This document shows, one piece after another, positions 33,766-45,131 of a DNA stretch of 64,000 nucleotides (position 1 is the stretch's first letter; each line of letters opens with the position of its first letter). This DNA is from Daucus carota subsp. sativus. Lineage: Eukaryota; Streptophyta; Magnoliopsida; Apiales; Apiaceae. Made by a program: the position numbers and the translations under genes. Under the pieces are notes generated by a model, which was given only the letters and a program-made list of their open reading frames with translations, was not told the origin of the DNA and did no database searches. Location of the stretch: assembly GCF_001625215.2 (NCBI RefSeq), contig NC_030383.2, forward strand, positions 5,220,779 to 5,284,778, in the 5' to 3' direction.

Positions 33766-36700
33766 TTAATTGTGTCCTTGAATATCATTTACTCCAGCCT
33801 CGTTGACCCAAGAAGCAATCAAGTGATGAGCGACCGCGTATGGTCCAGGGATAAACATGGAAGCAAGTTCTCCACTTTCCATGTTGAAGTCCAAAGATAG
33901 GTTAAAACTTTTTTCGACTCCTTTGCTCATCTGCTTCACTTTCACTGCTGTTGTCGTTTGCGCCTTCTCGTATTCAGCAAATGTTAAAGCCTTCTTGACA
34001 TCTTCTCTACTGAACCATTGGGCATCTAATAACACAGCAATGAAATAAATGTAATGCTACTAATCCATATCTGAAAGCCAATAAATAGGCTATCCTAATC
34101 AAGAGAAAAACGTTTCACCGCAGACTAATAGCCTGTTTCAGTAGTGTTACTCATTAATCATTATGCTTCTAAGTAGATTTAGATCAAAGATGAGTAATTA
34201 TATTACCTTCCAATTCATTCTTGTCCACATTTATTTCAAACGACTTAGCATATGCCAGGAAACCCACCATTAACTGGCAAGGCATGCTACTAGGTCCAAC
34301 TGCAACAAAAGCATATATGCACAGAATCAAGACTTTGTAAAAACAAAGTGAATAATATCTCTTGAAGAAGCTAAAATCAGAAGCAGAAAGATGTGGAGAA
34401 ATATATAATATTTTGAATAGATTTTCAACATGTACACATTCTCAAAGGCTATAGTAAATTTATAAACGGACTCTTTACTCAAGCTTGCACTCGTGCTTAT
34501 TAGCTATCTGTTCAACAAAAGTGCTCAGGATGCAGTCTCGAAGTGTTTGTCTAGTGATTGATATAATTTGCATTAGAAAAACTTGTATTCATTATCACCA
34601 AAGTGATAAAGAACTTATCACCCCTAAGCACAATCTGCAGGTGCTATTGTGTTTCAAGGAATAAATTTTGACAGGGACTTCACATTCAAACATCGTTTTG
34701 AATATAACCCATCTTACCATCTACATTCTATTAGAAGAGAGTCCTGAAGATTTTGTTTAGGCAGCGCTTCAGTAATCTTTTTTGTCACATTAATATTATT
34801 AGCTCTCTGCTTATCCTCATTATACTGTCAACTTCCAAATGTAAACCGCACAGGGAGAATACCTTAGCAAAGTTGTATGGAGTTGGAGAAAACAAAATCT
34901 CATACTTTTCTCCAAGGTTGTATTTCAAACTCGTGCTCAATTAAAATATTTTGGCTGAAAGCTGAGTCAGATAACAAATATATAACTTCTTCATCTGAAG
35001 CTATTTACTTAAGATTGGAAGGAATCGCGTCACTTGAAACTCTATCATGTCCTTAACTCACGAACAATAGTAATGAGAAAGAAGAGGCTAAGTATAAAAT
35101 CTATACCAGGCCAAGGCTGAGAGCTATGATAGATAACTTCTCCAACCTCAATACCAGTCTCCTCCCACGTTTCACGCTTCACTGCCTCTTCCAAGCTTTC
35201 ACCTGGCTGTGGAAAGAAAGTAAATTATCTAAACATTACTTTTCTGCAGTTAATTAGTATTAATAGTTACGAAAGAACTCCCACTCAAACCCGGGGGGGG
35301 GGGGTGTTAGTTTACTGGTGAAATGTCTATTGATGCACTAGCAGAAAAGCAGAAAACATTTCCTTCAAAAAAATTTAAGCTACTCGTTTTTTGGTTTTTT
35401 TTTTTAAAATAAACTGCTACAGAGTGACTACTTTAAAAGAGAAAAGCTACTCCTATTATCAAAGAGGACCTTCAGAAACAGATTTTGTGAAATTTCTGAC
35501 TTCAAGAATAATTTTGACAACCATACCTCTATGAACCCAGCAAGAGTACTCCACATTCGTGGCACAAATTTTGACTGTCTGCTTAGAAGTGCACGGTCTC
35601 TCTGTTTATCTACGACTAACATAATGACAACCTGATTATAGAAAAACAATTAAAGTAAGCACAAATTCAGGAATCCAGGAAAATGCAGATGCAAAATCAG
35701 TCAAAGTAATGAAACTTAAGCATTGTCCCACCGGATCAACTCGTGGGTAAATTCTCTTTTTGCAGGACTCATTTGAACATTGCTTTCGTCTCCCAGCATC
35801 TATTGGCACAGTTTTCTCTCCACATTTCCCACAAAAGCATGATGTAATATGCCACTCCAACAAAGCTTTGGCCTGATTTAAAGTCATCGATAAAGATTCA
35901 GATGCAATGATTCAAAAAAAAGAAAAACTATGTTTCATACTTGTTGGTATATAAGTAACTAAAAAGAATATCTAATAGTAATGAACTGGAGTATTGTGGA
36001 GAGTGTGCAAACAGGTTTCCATAAGTTTTTCTTGCTTGAAAATACTACATATACTTCGTGCAATGGAAGTACATTGCATGTAATTTTGATGTTTGAAATG
36101 GAACTACTTTCAAATTTAATTTAATTTATTCTGGGTCGTTTAAAATTATAAAGATACAAGTACAGAGAAAGTTGCTACTCATTTCTAAAAAGTTTATTTG
36201 TTATTCATATCAGACTTAGGAAGACTGATTGAGAGGCAACGCATGAACTCAGATATAGGAAACACTGTTCTAGTCATATTCAAGCCAAGATATAAAGGAA
36301 GACGGGCTTCAAGTATCCACTTCGGTGCTAGTTCAGAAGTTACAGTAGACAAAAGATTATATTATAAACTCGCAGTTGATTCTAGCTATATAAAATATTC
36401 AAACTTGGCACAATATATTGTTAATGATCAGGTTTGTGAATTACATTTGAATATCTATTCATACATTTTTAGAAATCCAAGTGAAAGAAAATACTTCAAG
36501 GATCACATCAACTAGATATCACTGCATCTCTTATACCTGAATTGATTATAATATACAGTTACTTGGCTTTCCAGGCTGGGATAGGAACTCACTTTATTCG
36601 CAGTAATTCTTCTAATGATATATATATATAACCTGAATAGTAATCTATTTAAATGAAAAACTTATTTGACACATTTTTAAGGTAACAGGCTAACAGTGCA

Positions 36701-37827
36701 GCACTTAATGGCCTTTCTTAGTTGTGGAAATTAGAAGAGCCTACTCACAAATGTGGAATTGCTATCTATATCTATCTGATTCCGGTTGAACACCGAAATT
36801 AGAACTTTGTAGGATAATAACGCAATGCGGGGTAAAGGTCAATATATCATATCCTTTCCTAATTCTACAAACTCAATAAATATACAATGTTTATCGAAAA
36901 TATCTATATGTTTAGTAAGATTGCACAATACGACATTTCAAAATAACTTATCATTGTACATCATGTTGAGTGTTAACTTGGAAATTTATGTTGTAGCACA
37001 AATTGATATGGATTAGCATTAGCTCAGAATACACTAACTGACCATTTTTGGAAATCCATTAATCCCAAAATGTTGAGCTAAGTTTAAGCCTTGGTTTTAA
37101 TTCCAACATACAATTTGCCTTTCTTTATAGCCCTAACTGACCATTGAATGAGGGCTGATTAATTTCTGGCGAAACCCCATACACAGCTCCAAATCAAATC
37201 CTCACAGAGAAAACAGACCAAAAAACTCAAACACGACTCGTTTTAACCTAATATTGATGTTATGATTAAAACCTACTCCTAGTCAACAATTACTAGTAAT
37301 TATAATATTGGAAAAATTTAGATATCTGATGATTAAAAGCATACCTGGCCAGCAATAGCAAGATCAGCCATAACAAGCTGGTTAGTCCAATCCGTGGCAA
37401 CCATCAAACTCATCACATCCACAAAGCTTAACTGCATATCACTCATCTCATTCTCCAGATCACCAGCATCAGACACATCAATTGCCCAAAAAACAACCTC
37501 ATCAGCCAACTCAGAACCCAAATAAACAAACGAATTTTCAGTCAACTTAACTCGAGACTTTCCCAAGAAAGCTTGACACTCACTCAAACTCAACCAACCC
37601 AAGTGCCATGTCGGAACCAAATCACCGGAAGACCCCACCAGTGGCCTTCCCTTTCTGAAAGGCAAAACCTTAAAATTCGGACATGAACCTTGAGTACCAT
37701 GATCAGAAGAGAAGTATGCTTTGAGGGTCTGAAAAGCAGAGGAGAATGAAACAGAGTCGGTTAGTTTAGGTGTTTTAGATATTATGGGATTGCCTGCAAA
37801 GACATGGGAGCTGAGTTGTATTGACAT
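33766..37827 (-). CDS. NUDX19: Nudix hydrolase 19-like NAD(P)H pyrophosphatase
   Basis: Six exons, 37345-37827, 35732-35872, 35527-35631, 35107-35206, 34207-34299 and 33766-34025, with consistent phases, give about 393 residues (Arabidopsis At5g20070 about 438). The start at ATG 37827 (MSIQLSSHVFAGNP) aligns with the family N-terminus; the frame is open further up but has no other ATG. After an N-terminal NUDIX-like domain comes a zinc ribbon (C175, C178, C193, C198: CGKCGEKT ... QCSNESCKKR). The Nudix box at 240-262 is complete: GFIEPGE, then SLEEAVKRE and TWEETGI, matching GX5EX7REUXEEXGU. This family hydrolyses NADPH/NADH in plastids or peroxisomes. The C-terminus here ends ...NDIQGHN, so no C-terminal peroxisome signal is visible. 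Confidence 0.95.
35293..35304. repeat. Poly-G run in an intron of NUDX19
   Basis: Twelve consecutive G (C on the coding strand) lie about 85 bp upstream of exon 4, in the intron between exons 3 and 4. Such a long G run is rare in this AT-rich window. Confidence 0.9.
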
Positions 37828-38784
37828 GTTCGAAAATACAAGAGCATGAGAGCTCTGTGTTACTATATAATGGTTTGGACAGAGATTAAGGTAGGTGTGT
37901 TGATCTGACTTGGTCCAGTATTGCAACTGGATGTTTAAAATGTCAACTGCGGCACATTAAAATTTCTTGTTTTGCTTAGCCGCCACTTATTTATTTCTCT
38001 GCAACGACTTTGTTTTTTGGTTGATCAATGAAGATCGAGTGTTGTTGAATCGTATGGGTCAAAAAATTTCATTGAAATTTTATTAATGTAGAGTTTTATG
38101 TACAAAACTGTGCGTAGAATGACTTAAAATCTTACTCAAATTCTTTAAGAAATTGTTTGCTTATGTAATCATCAAATTTGTGAAAATATTAATTTTTTAA
38201 TTATCTCTCACAATTTTATAAAAAAATATTATATCCCAAAATATGAATAAATTAGATCATCAAACAACCAATATAAATCTTTCTCCATAATTTTGAAATA
38301 ATATTCTATGTAAAAAATAAATAATGCAAATCTTTTTCTCAATAAATTTGAACAATATTCTATATGAAAATAAATCAAATCAAATTATTAGAAAATATAT
38401 TGATATATTGATACGGGTCCTAGTCTTTTATGATACAGGTCCCAGCCTCCAATATATGTGATGTTAATTTCTGACATAACATAAGTTTATTTTTGTTAGA
38501 TGAATATATAGGATTACAATATATTTTTTATTATCATGTCTAATATTTAACACCGTTGAACAAATAAAATACTCGTTTCAATCATTTAACTAACAAAATC
38601 ATTGAACGGATTATCTCCCTTTTGCCGGAAAACCTGCCAAAGTTGGAACGAGAATTTAAATGCTTGATAGTTAAAAAGTAATAAAATATTCTTTTTAATC
38701 ATCTAGGTAAAATAAATCATTGAAATAGATAGTAAATAATTATTTTATTTATAAATCAATTAAAACGTGCTTAACTTGTTAAAA
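37828..38784. other. Intergenic, upstream of NUDX19
   Basis: Holds the presumed NUDX19 promoter. A TATA-like TTATATAGT on the minus strand at about 37863-37870 is only 37 bp from the ATG, too close for a normal leader, so the real start site may be elsewhere. The rest is AT-rich with no gene. Confidence 0.35.
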
Positions 38785-39904
38785 TCATCAATATACTTAT
38801 ATAAAGAAGAAACGAGGGGCGTGTAGGTGGCGCCTCTCACATCGCTTCGTTCTATTTTTCTAATTTTCTGGAATTTTTGGATGGAAAATTATCAAAGATT
38901 AGAACTACTTTTTTTAGTTTCGGATATATTAATTATGGAAAAGAGTAGCACACAAGTCTTTCTGCACCTATAAATACCCCTATAGATTGTAGGGTTTTGC
39001 ATCATCTAAACACAACCTCCTCTCTTTCAATACCACAATCTTACCTCTCTCTGGTGATAGTTTCTCTTGATCGATTTCAAACTCGGTGGTGCCGTTCTTC
39101 TGCAACGATAAGTGAAGGCTGTTTATATGGTATTAAAAAATAAAGGTTGTTGCAAGCAAAGATAGTTATAGACCGCTATGTGGGAGTCGACAAATCCAAA
39201 CACGGGGAAAAAATATAGTCTTGACATGATATTGATGGATGATATCAATAAATTAACTATTAGTGATGTATGTTTGTTGGTTATTATTTTATAATATTTG
39301 TTTTGTTTATCAGACATGTTTGTTGTTAATTTTTATATGATTTATTTTGTATACAGGAAAAATTTATTCATGCATAATCTGTTTGCTCCGTTCAAGCAAC
39401 TTTTAAGTGAAGGTTGTTTATACAATACTAAGAAATAAAGGTTGTTACAAGCAAGATTAGTTGTACACCGCTATCTCACGGATTTAAATTAGATGTTTTT
39501 GTGCACAATCAATCCAAAAAAAATTGGAAGAAGGTGACAATATAATGTGCACAATCAATTCAAAAAAATTGGAAGAAGGTGACAATATAAGAACATGATT
39601 GCTTTTAAAAAAAACACAAATAAAATTAAGATTCGTCGTGCTTTAAATTGTTAATTACTGTGTATAAATTTATTTTCATTTTTTCACCATGAATTATAAT
39701 CCAATTTTGCAATTTTATATATTTGTATTGGTATTACATCAAGATTTTTATAATATAAAATTTATTTTATCCTACAAATATTAATTTTGAAACATTAATA
39801 TATATTTTATAGACAGCCACAAAATCATTTTATTTTACAAATATTAGTATTGAATCATTAATATAATTTTTATAGGCCGCCGCAACGCGCGGCTTCTCAA
39901 CTAG
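38785..39904 (+). mobile_element. Helitron, non-autonomous
   Basis: The 3' end has a GC-rich hairpin (GCCGC stem, 39876-39893) followed by cttctcaa and terminal CTAG at 39901-39904, then T. The proposed 5' end is TC at 38785-38786 in tcatcaatatacttatataa, placed between A and T as Helitrons require but less certain. No Rep/helicase frame. The interior has duplicated blocks: about 39109-39182 with 39407-39480, about 39499-39588 (two 43-45-bp units) and a repeated 3' subterminal block near 39775-39880. Confidence 0.72.
39499..39588. repeat. Tandem duplication, about 45-bp unit, inside the Helitron
   Basis: The unit gtgcacaatcaat-c-aaaaa, attggaagaaggtgacaata occurs twice head to tail with small length differences in the A run. 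Confidence 0.85.
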
Positions 39905-41640
39905 TATATATATAATTCCAAAATTTTGAGCGGCCCAGAAAATAGTTTGTTGTATTGGGTTTCGCCACGTGGGATCCTACTGATATTATCGGCGCTGTTA
40001 GAGTATCGAATTAGTTGTTTTGACTACCCGATTGAATTGGATGTTTCGACTAACGGATTAAATGCTCGACTGTTTGATATATAGCTGATTGATTTATTTT
40101 TTCTGACACAAACCAAAACTTTTTTTAAAATTAGTTTTTTAGATCCAAATCTCTGTTTCAATGGTAAACTCAAAACACTAATTTACATGGCCATCATCTT
40201 TTTAATATTATGATGCGACCCCATCGGCGGTGAATTGGTTCACCGTTCATGTTAAACAACCCAAGGGAACGCATTATTCAATCGCCTTGGACTTGAACTG
40301 GGGGAATCGTATTGCAATAAGTTTAACATGCTGCAATTATTTTCAGGTATGATAAAACCCTTACATTGTTTTTTCAGGTATGGTAAAATTCTTACATTGT
40401 TACGGTTCATATATTGTTTCTCTTTGCTACCGAATAACTAGGGTTATTAACATATTGTACCTTAATGCATGTACTTAGGGAATTACATGGATTCTTAAAG
40501 TAAAGGATCATACCAGACTTAATTAGCGGCTTATACTTTTGAACGAGGGCACAAAAAAAAAAAAATAGAAAGATATAACACCGAGGGACACATTTTTGTA
40601 TATACAAAGGAGAAAAAAGTTAAAATAATATTTGGGCACAAAACAAAATAAAATACAAGGGCACGTTTGAGGAGGATAGGCTTCCAAATGATGATTACGG
40701 AAGGCTCGTTGAATGAATATGCTAGCAGAAGTGTTATAATAGTAATTTTGTACGAATAAAAGATTGTATGTCTTTGATTTTGAATTATTGTTATCATGAG
40801 GATACAATTTGCTTCTCTTCATCTTTAACCTTTATATTTAACCTTTGTGCAAAGCTGCAATTCGATTTTTGTTATGTTTTTACATTTGTACAATCTCACC
40901 CTTTTTTTGAGGAATTTTCATTATTTCTCTCGACGGATTCAAAGATTCCGGTTGAATTTGTAATTATTGTGTTTGAAAGAGATGAGTAATTCATTGATGT
41001 AAATTCATTGATTTTGATTAACGATTGTGAGTGACTTAACATAAAAACTTTAAAAACTTATTTAGTTAATTAGAATGGTGGAGTTCATGACTCCAATGGG
41101 GGCAAAATTGGCAAAAATGCAAAAGGATGGAAATTTATAGTTAAACTTTGAGATTATCTGGTTCCCACACATTGAAGTTTTGTTGCTATTATAACTCCAA
41201 AAATCACTTTTGGTGCTAATATATGTCTAGCTACTTCTATTAAATCATTACCATTGTCTTTGTTCCAACATGAGTGAGGCGAACCATATCTAAAGGGTCG
41301 GAGTAACATAGAACAGTAATTGAGCGTGGGAGAAGTCTCGAGTGAGCTTGTTCCCTTTAGTTGGCTTGTTAGGGTGGTCTGATCTTTTGACTTAAGGGAG
41401 TTTTTTCAAGTATAGGATCCATTCAGTGGCATATATTTAGTTGTGCAGAGCTGGTCTGACAGGGAATATATATGGTGCATCATACAAACACTCTCTTTTA
41501 ACATTTTAGACTAATCTTTCGTACTGATAATTAAATGCTATTGTTTGGCTTTAACAATGGATTTAAGATTGTTGTATTGACAAAATAGTAATTCCAATGT
41601 TTGAAGCTTGTCAAGATTTATAAAGGGCCATAATGTATAA
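39905..41640. other. Intergenic, no supported gene
   Basis: Three overlapping minus-strand frames of 66-99 codons at 40407-40822 are low-complexity (Phe/Tyr-rich) and unlikely to be real. A short plus-strand frame near 41074 (MVEFMTPMGAKLAKMQKDG) is too short to judge. Confidence 0.3.
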
Positions 41641-43106
41641 ATGAACAATCTTTTTAGCTTAAAGACGCTCTCAAGATTCAGCCTACCAAGAGACAATGGG
41701 GATCATTTGAATATGATCACTGAGGTGGCTTTCATGCTTGAAGCACAAGGTTCCGGCATTTCCATTAAAGGTATGCTTGCATGTTTTTCAGGATAATTTA
41801 TGCTTGTATGTTCACTGAATCTAGACTTTAACTAGCTATATCCACTAATGTATATAACTTTAAAAGTTTGAGCCAGATTTGGATAAACATTGATATCCTA
41901 ATTTAAAGCTCTTTTTGTAGATAAAATGTTTTACATCTTAGTAAACTATCCAGACTAACAAAAGCAATTGGTTTGAGTTTAAGTGATTGCATATACAAAC
42001 ACAATTGGTTTCAGTTAAACTGATTGCATAGAGAATGCAATATTTTTAATGAATGTATGTGTCCTCTGAGTCTGAGATATGGTTATCTCCAGCAAATATC
42101 ATTTATTTTAAGTTTCTTTCTCTATATGATCAAGTCATTGTTTTACTATGCAAACCAACAGGTTGTCTCTATAGAGACTATAGAGTTCGACAAATTATGG
42201 TGTCTTGTCTATCAACCATTTCAACTTGACATAGGAATGACATGACTATGTCTCTTCTTCCTAGTTATCTAATTTCAGAGGTGTCATCACTCATTAAGAA
42301 TATGCTTATAAATATAACTAATTGTGTTAATTGTTATAATTTTTAGAATACACGATTCATCATTTTATATTGTTTGTTTAAAATGATGCTAGTAAATAGA
42401 ACTAATGAGCTAGTTATTGTATGATATGTAGCAATGATCTAGACTTTATCTTTCCCCTTAATAAGATTATTAATAGCTAATATATTAGTAGCTGACAATG
42501 AGAAAATTTTCACTACCGAAAAAAGACCCTATTCCCTGACCGTGTTGATCCGACCACCAGCGTGATCAGCCCTCTTTTGGGAGCAGTTGCTAAAACTGGT
42601 GTGACGGGTCAGTCGGTAATGAATGCTGTGTTATTGGTCTATGCTACATTGTTCCATGTGGCTTTAAGGCCCAAAGACTTGGTCTGAATAGAAGTGAACA
42701 AACACGTTCACAACCAGATTTTAGCAAATGACCATTGTCGGAGGTCGGGTCTGGGGAACAATATCAAACTAAGTTGGTGGTCAGTTTTTGCCTAATTTTT
42801 GGTAGTGTTTCCTCTATCATATGGAACAACCACCTTGTATGTGTGTATAGGGATTAATGCAATACAGTTAACATGTATAGGAATAACTAACATCGACAAA
42901 GAATAAGAAATGCTAGTAAGAGTCAAGAAATCTTTATGCTTAACCAATGGGGTAAAGTCCTCATACTAAATATTTATTAACATACTTATAATTCTCATAA
43001 ATTTAACATGGAATCCAGATATGCTTCTGTAATCACTTGGCATATATTGAATTATATGATAAACAAAAAAAGTTCTTATTTTGCAGAAGTCACGGAAAAG
43101 TTATGA
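41641..43106 (+). CDS. Unrecognised possible two-exon small ORF or gene fragment
   Basis: An ATG at 41641 opens 43 codons (MNNLFSLKTLSRFSLPRDNG, and so on to EAQGSGISIK) up to a good donor at 41770 (AAAG|GTATGC). An acceptor at 43086 (TTTTGCAG) then continues in phase as EVTEKL and a stop at 43104-43106, giving about 49 residues. The peptide has protein-like composition and the junction reads smoothly, but I recognise no family. An alternative acceptor just after TTTTTAG at 41656 would make this the tail of a larger, decayed gene. The proposed 1.3-kb intron contains a CACTA element. It may equally be chance or a non-coding transcript. Confidence 0.28.
42511..42807. mobile_element. CACTA (En/Spm-type) MITE
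   Basis: Begins CACTACCGAAAAAAGACC and ends, inverted, CACTACCAAAAATTAGGC. The flanks carry the 3-bp duplication TTT (42508-42510 and 42808-42810), the expected size for CACTA elements. It is 297 bp long, higher in G+C than its surroundings, and non-coding. Confidence 0.88.
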
Positions 43107-43836
43107 TTATGGTTTAATGCTATGCTGCTACAGCCAAAGTTTTCTCAACGGACTTTCAAATGTGAAGGTATATGAAATTATAAACCATGAAAAAGTTTAG
43201 AACGTAGGATTGACTGTGTTGCAGCAGCAGCATATGGCTAATGGCTCCTGTGCTCATAGGTTATAGCATCAAGTTTCCTGTCAATACATTATTGATATTT
43301 TAGTTATTTGATGCTTGAAGTTGAAGGTATAAGAATTATTGCTCCATCAAAAGGCTGGCTGTTGAAGTGAACTTACATAAAAGGCGATCTGAATTTTTTG
43401 TACTATCCTACTACATAATTCTTGTTTCCTGTTATAAATTGGTTTGTTGAAGCAATGGTCAAGTACTGGTGGCCCGTTATGTTTTTTTATCTATATCTCC
43501 TTTTGAGTAGCTTGGTGTGAGAATTATATATGAGTATTACTGTTAAAAATACATATTAAACCAGTTTATGGATAGCAGGTATTATCAGGAAGACAAAAGG
43601 ATTTCATTAGCTTTTCGTTAGTACAGATACTACCATACTACACTATAAACCTTCTCCCAAAAGACCTGGTAATTTTAGTAGTTGGGTCGTCAACCGACAA
43701 CCTTTAGCTGTTTGATTGACCAGGAAAGGAGATAGATAAATATGATATAGCTAATGCATATTTTAATGTTGTCAGGGTAATCCGGAACTTGAAGCTGCAG
43801 AGATGTTTCTAGTAGTACTTCTGTTAGTCCACCTTA

Positions 43837-44537
43837 TTAGACTGCACCACCTGAAAGAAAACATTTTGAAGGGTTATTACATTCAAACAACTTATGTCAT
43901 GAACTAGTAAGTCTAATGGCCTAGATTGCTTACCATATTCTCGTGGTGTTTTGCATTTATAGCATTCAGTCCTACTGGCATAATTGTGTATGCCGCATCC
44001 AACTCTGAGAAATCCAGTTACCGTCGTATTAGATTCAAAATTTCACATAAAATGACAAATTTTCCAATAGTTATACATAATTAAGATCATAATATTATTT
44101 ATTGTAATTGCATATAACAGTCTAATGTGCCATTGCTAAGCATCACTAAAAGTTAATACAAACAAAAATAAAGTGAAGATAGAGTAAACATAGATATACC
44201 TGTTACAAACCCAGTCTCCAGCTTTCCAGCCAGGTGGGACTGTGTTGTTATACTCATAGCCTCCTGATCCCATAATGCCAGCCCCATGACCACTGTAATC
44301 TTCTTTAGGAACACCGCACCTGTAGCAACTTGCCCTGCTAGCATAGTTATGTGCTCCACATCTGATTTCATGGCAGTACCAGTCCCCAGGCAAGCCTTCT
44401 GGTTTACTCATCCCATAAGAAGACATATTGCAAGCTTCACCTCCAACCTTAGGAAACCTACAACGCTGACATGAATCCCATCTTTTAAAATTTAAGTACT
44501 GGCATGAACCACACATCCAGTCTCCGCTTTTCTGCAT
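43837..44537 (-). CDS. RanBP2-type zinc-finger protein with three fingers (At3g15680-like)
   Basis: Three coding exons, 44200-44537, 43934-44004 and 43837-43850, give 140 residues. Three RanBP2 fingers follow the W-x-C-x(2-4)-C-x3-N-x6-C-x2-C pattern: GDWMCGSCQYLNF...CQRC (W7, C9, C12, N16, C23, C26), GDWYCHEIRCGAHNYASRASCYRC (W53 to C74) and GDWVCNRVGCGIHNYASRTECYKC (W109 to C130). The third finger is split by the first coding intron (AG|A restores R113). The last exon adds only GGAV and a stop. Fingers of this type bind single-stranded RNA (GGU motifs in human ZRANB2); a role in RNA handling is inferred. A leader intron (44561-45032) has good borders, with a TATA box upstream. Confidence 0.93.
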
Positions 44538-44560
44538 CTTCCTTTTCTTGATATGTTATA

Positions 44561-44777
44561 CTGGAAAAAAAAATAGTTGGAATATGTTAAATTTATCACA
44601 TTTCCAGTATTTCATCTTATGAGCTTAGATAACTGCCAAATAAAATACTACAACAAGTATCGTGTAGATAGAAATGCCTATGTATTACTTTTCTTATCGA
44701 AGGGGTTAGGAGAGCCTTATAGCTGTTGATTGGCAAAAAAGAATTCTAGCGACATCAGACATAAAAATTGTTAATAA

Positions 44778-44815
<38 letters not shown>

Positions 44816-45032
44816 TGAGTCGATGGAATTATAGTTCTTTTTTCTATGAGTGTTCTAAATTGATGGTCGAATGGAGGCTACATTTTCCATAATTAATACA
44901 TGTGGTTAACGTAGAGGTGGAAATTACTATTGAAAATTGTGGTGGTAACTAAACTAAAACGATACAGTAAAGCAGAGTTCCAAACCTATGAATTCTATAG
45001 GGTGAAGACAAGCTTAAATCAACAGGACTCAC
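44561..45032 (-). other. Leader (5' UTR) intron of the RanBP2-type gene
   Basis: On the minus strand a donor CTTGAG|GTGAGTCC at 45033/45032 and an acceptor TTTTTCCAG at 44561 bracket 472 bp. The leader then runs 23 nt to the ATG at 44537. Supported by consensus borders only. Confidence 0.6.
44779..44814. repeat. (TG)18 microsatellite in the leader intron
   Basis: Thirty-six bases of uninterrupted TG lie within the inferred leader intron of the RanBP2-type gene. Confidence 0.95.
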
Positions 45033-45123
45033 CTCAAGGACTTGAATGATGATAGCTGGAAGAATAGGATTAGCAGATCACAGATATGTTGGTGGAGCAA
45101 GTTTTATGAATGGGTTGAAGTGT

Positions 45124-45131
45124 CTTATATA
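45124..45131 (-). promoter_or_regulatory. Probable TATA box of the RanBP2-type gene
   Basis: TATATAAG on the minus strand lies about 90 bp upstream of the inferred leader-exon donor, leaving room for a leader exon of about 65 nt. Confidence 0.5.

Noticed and set aside
37828-37926. N-terminal extension of NUDX19
   Set aside because: No ATG in the extension; the family N-terminus aligns with MSIQLSSHVFAGNP at 37827.
40407-40822. Three overlapping minus-strand frames of 66-99 codons
   Set aside because: Phe/Tyr-rich low-complexity translations that reflect T-rich sequence, not coding constraint.
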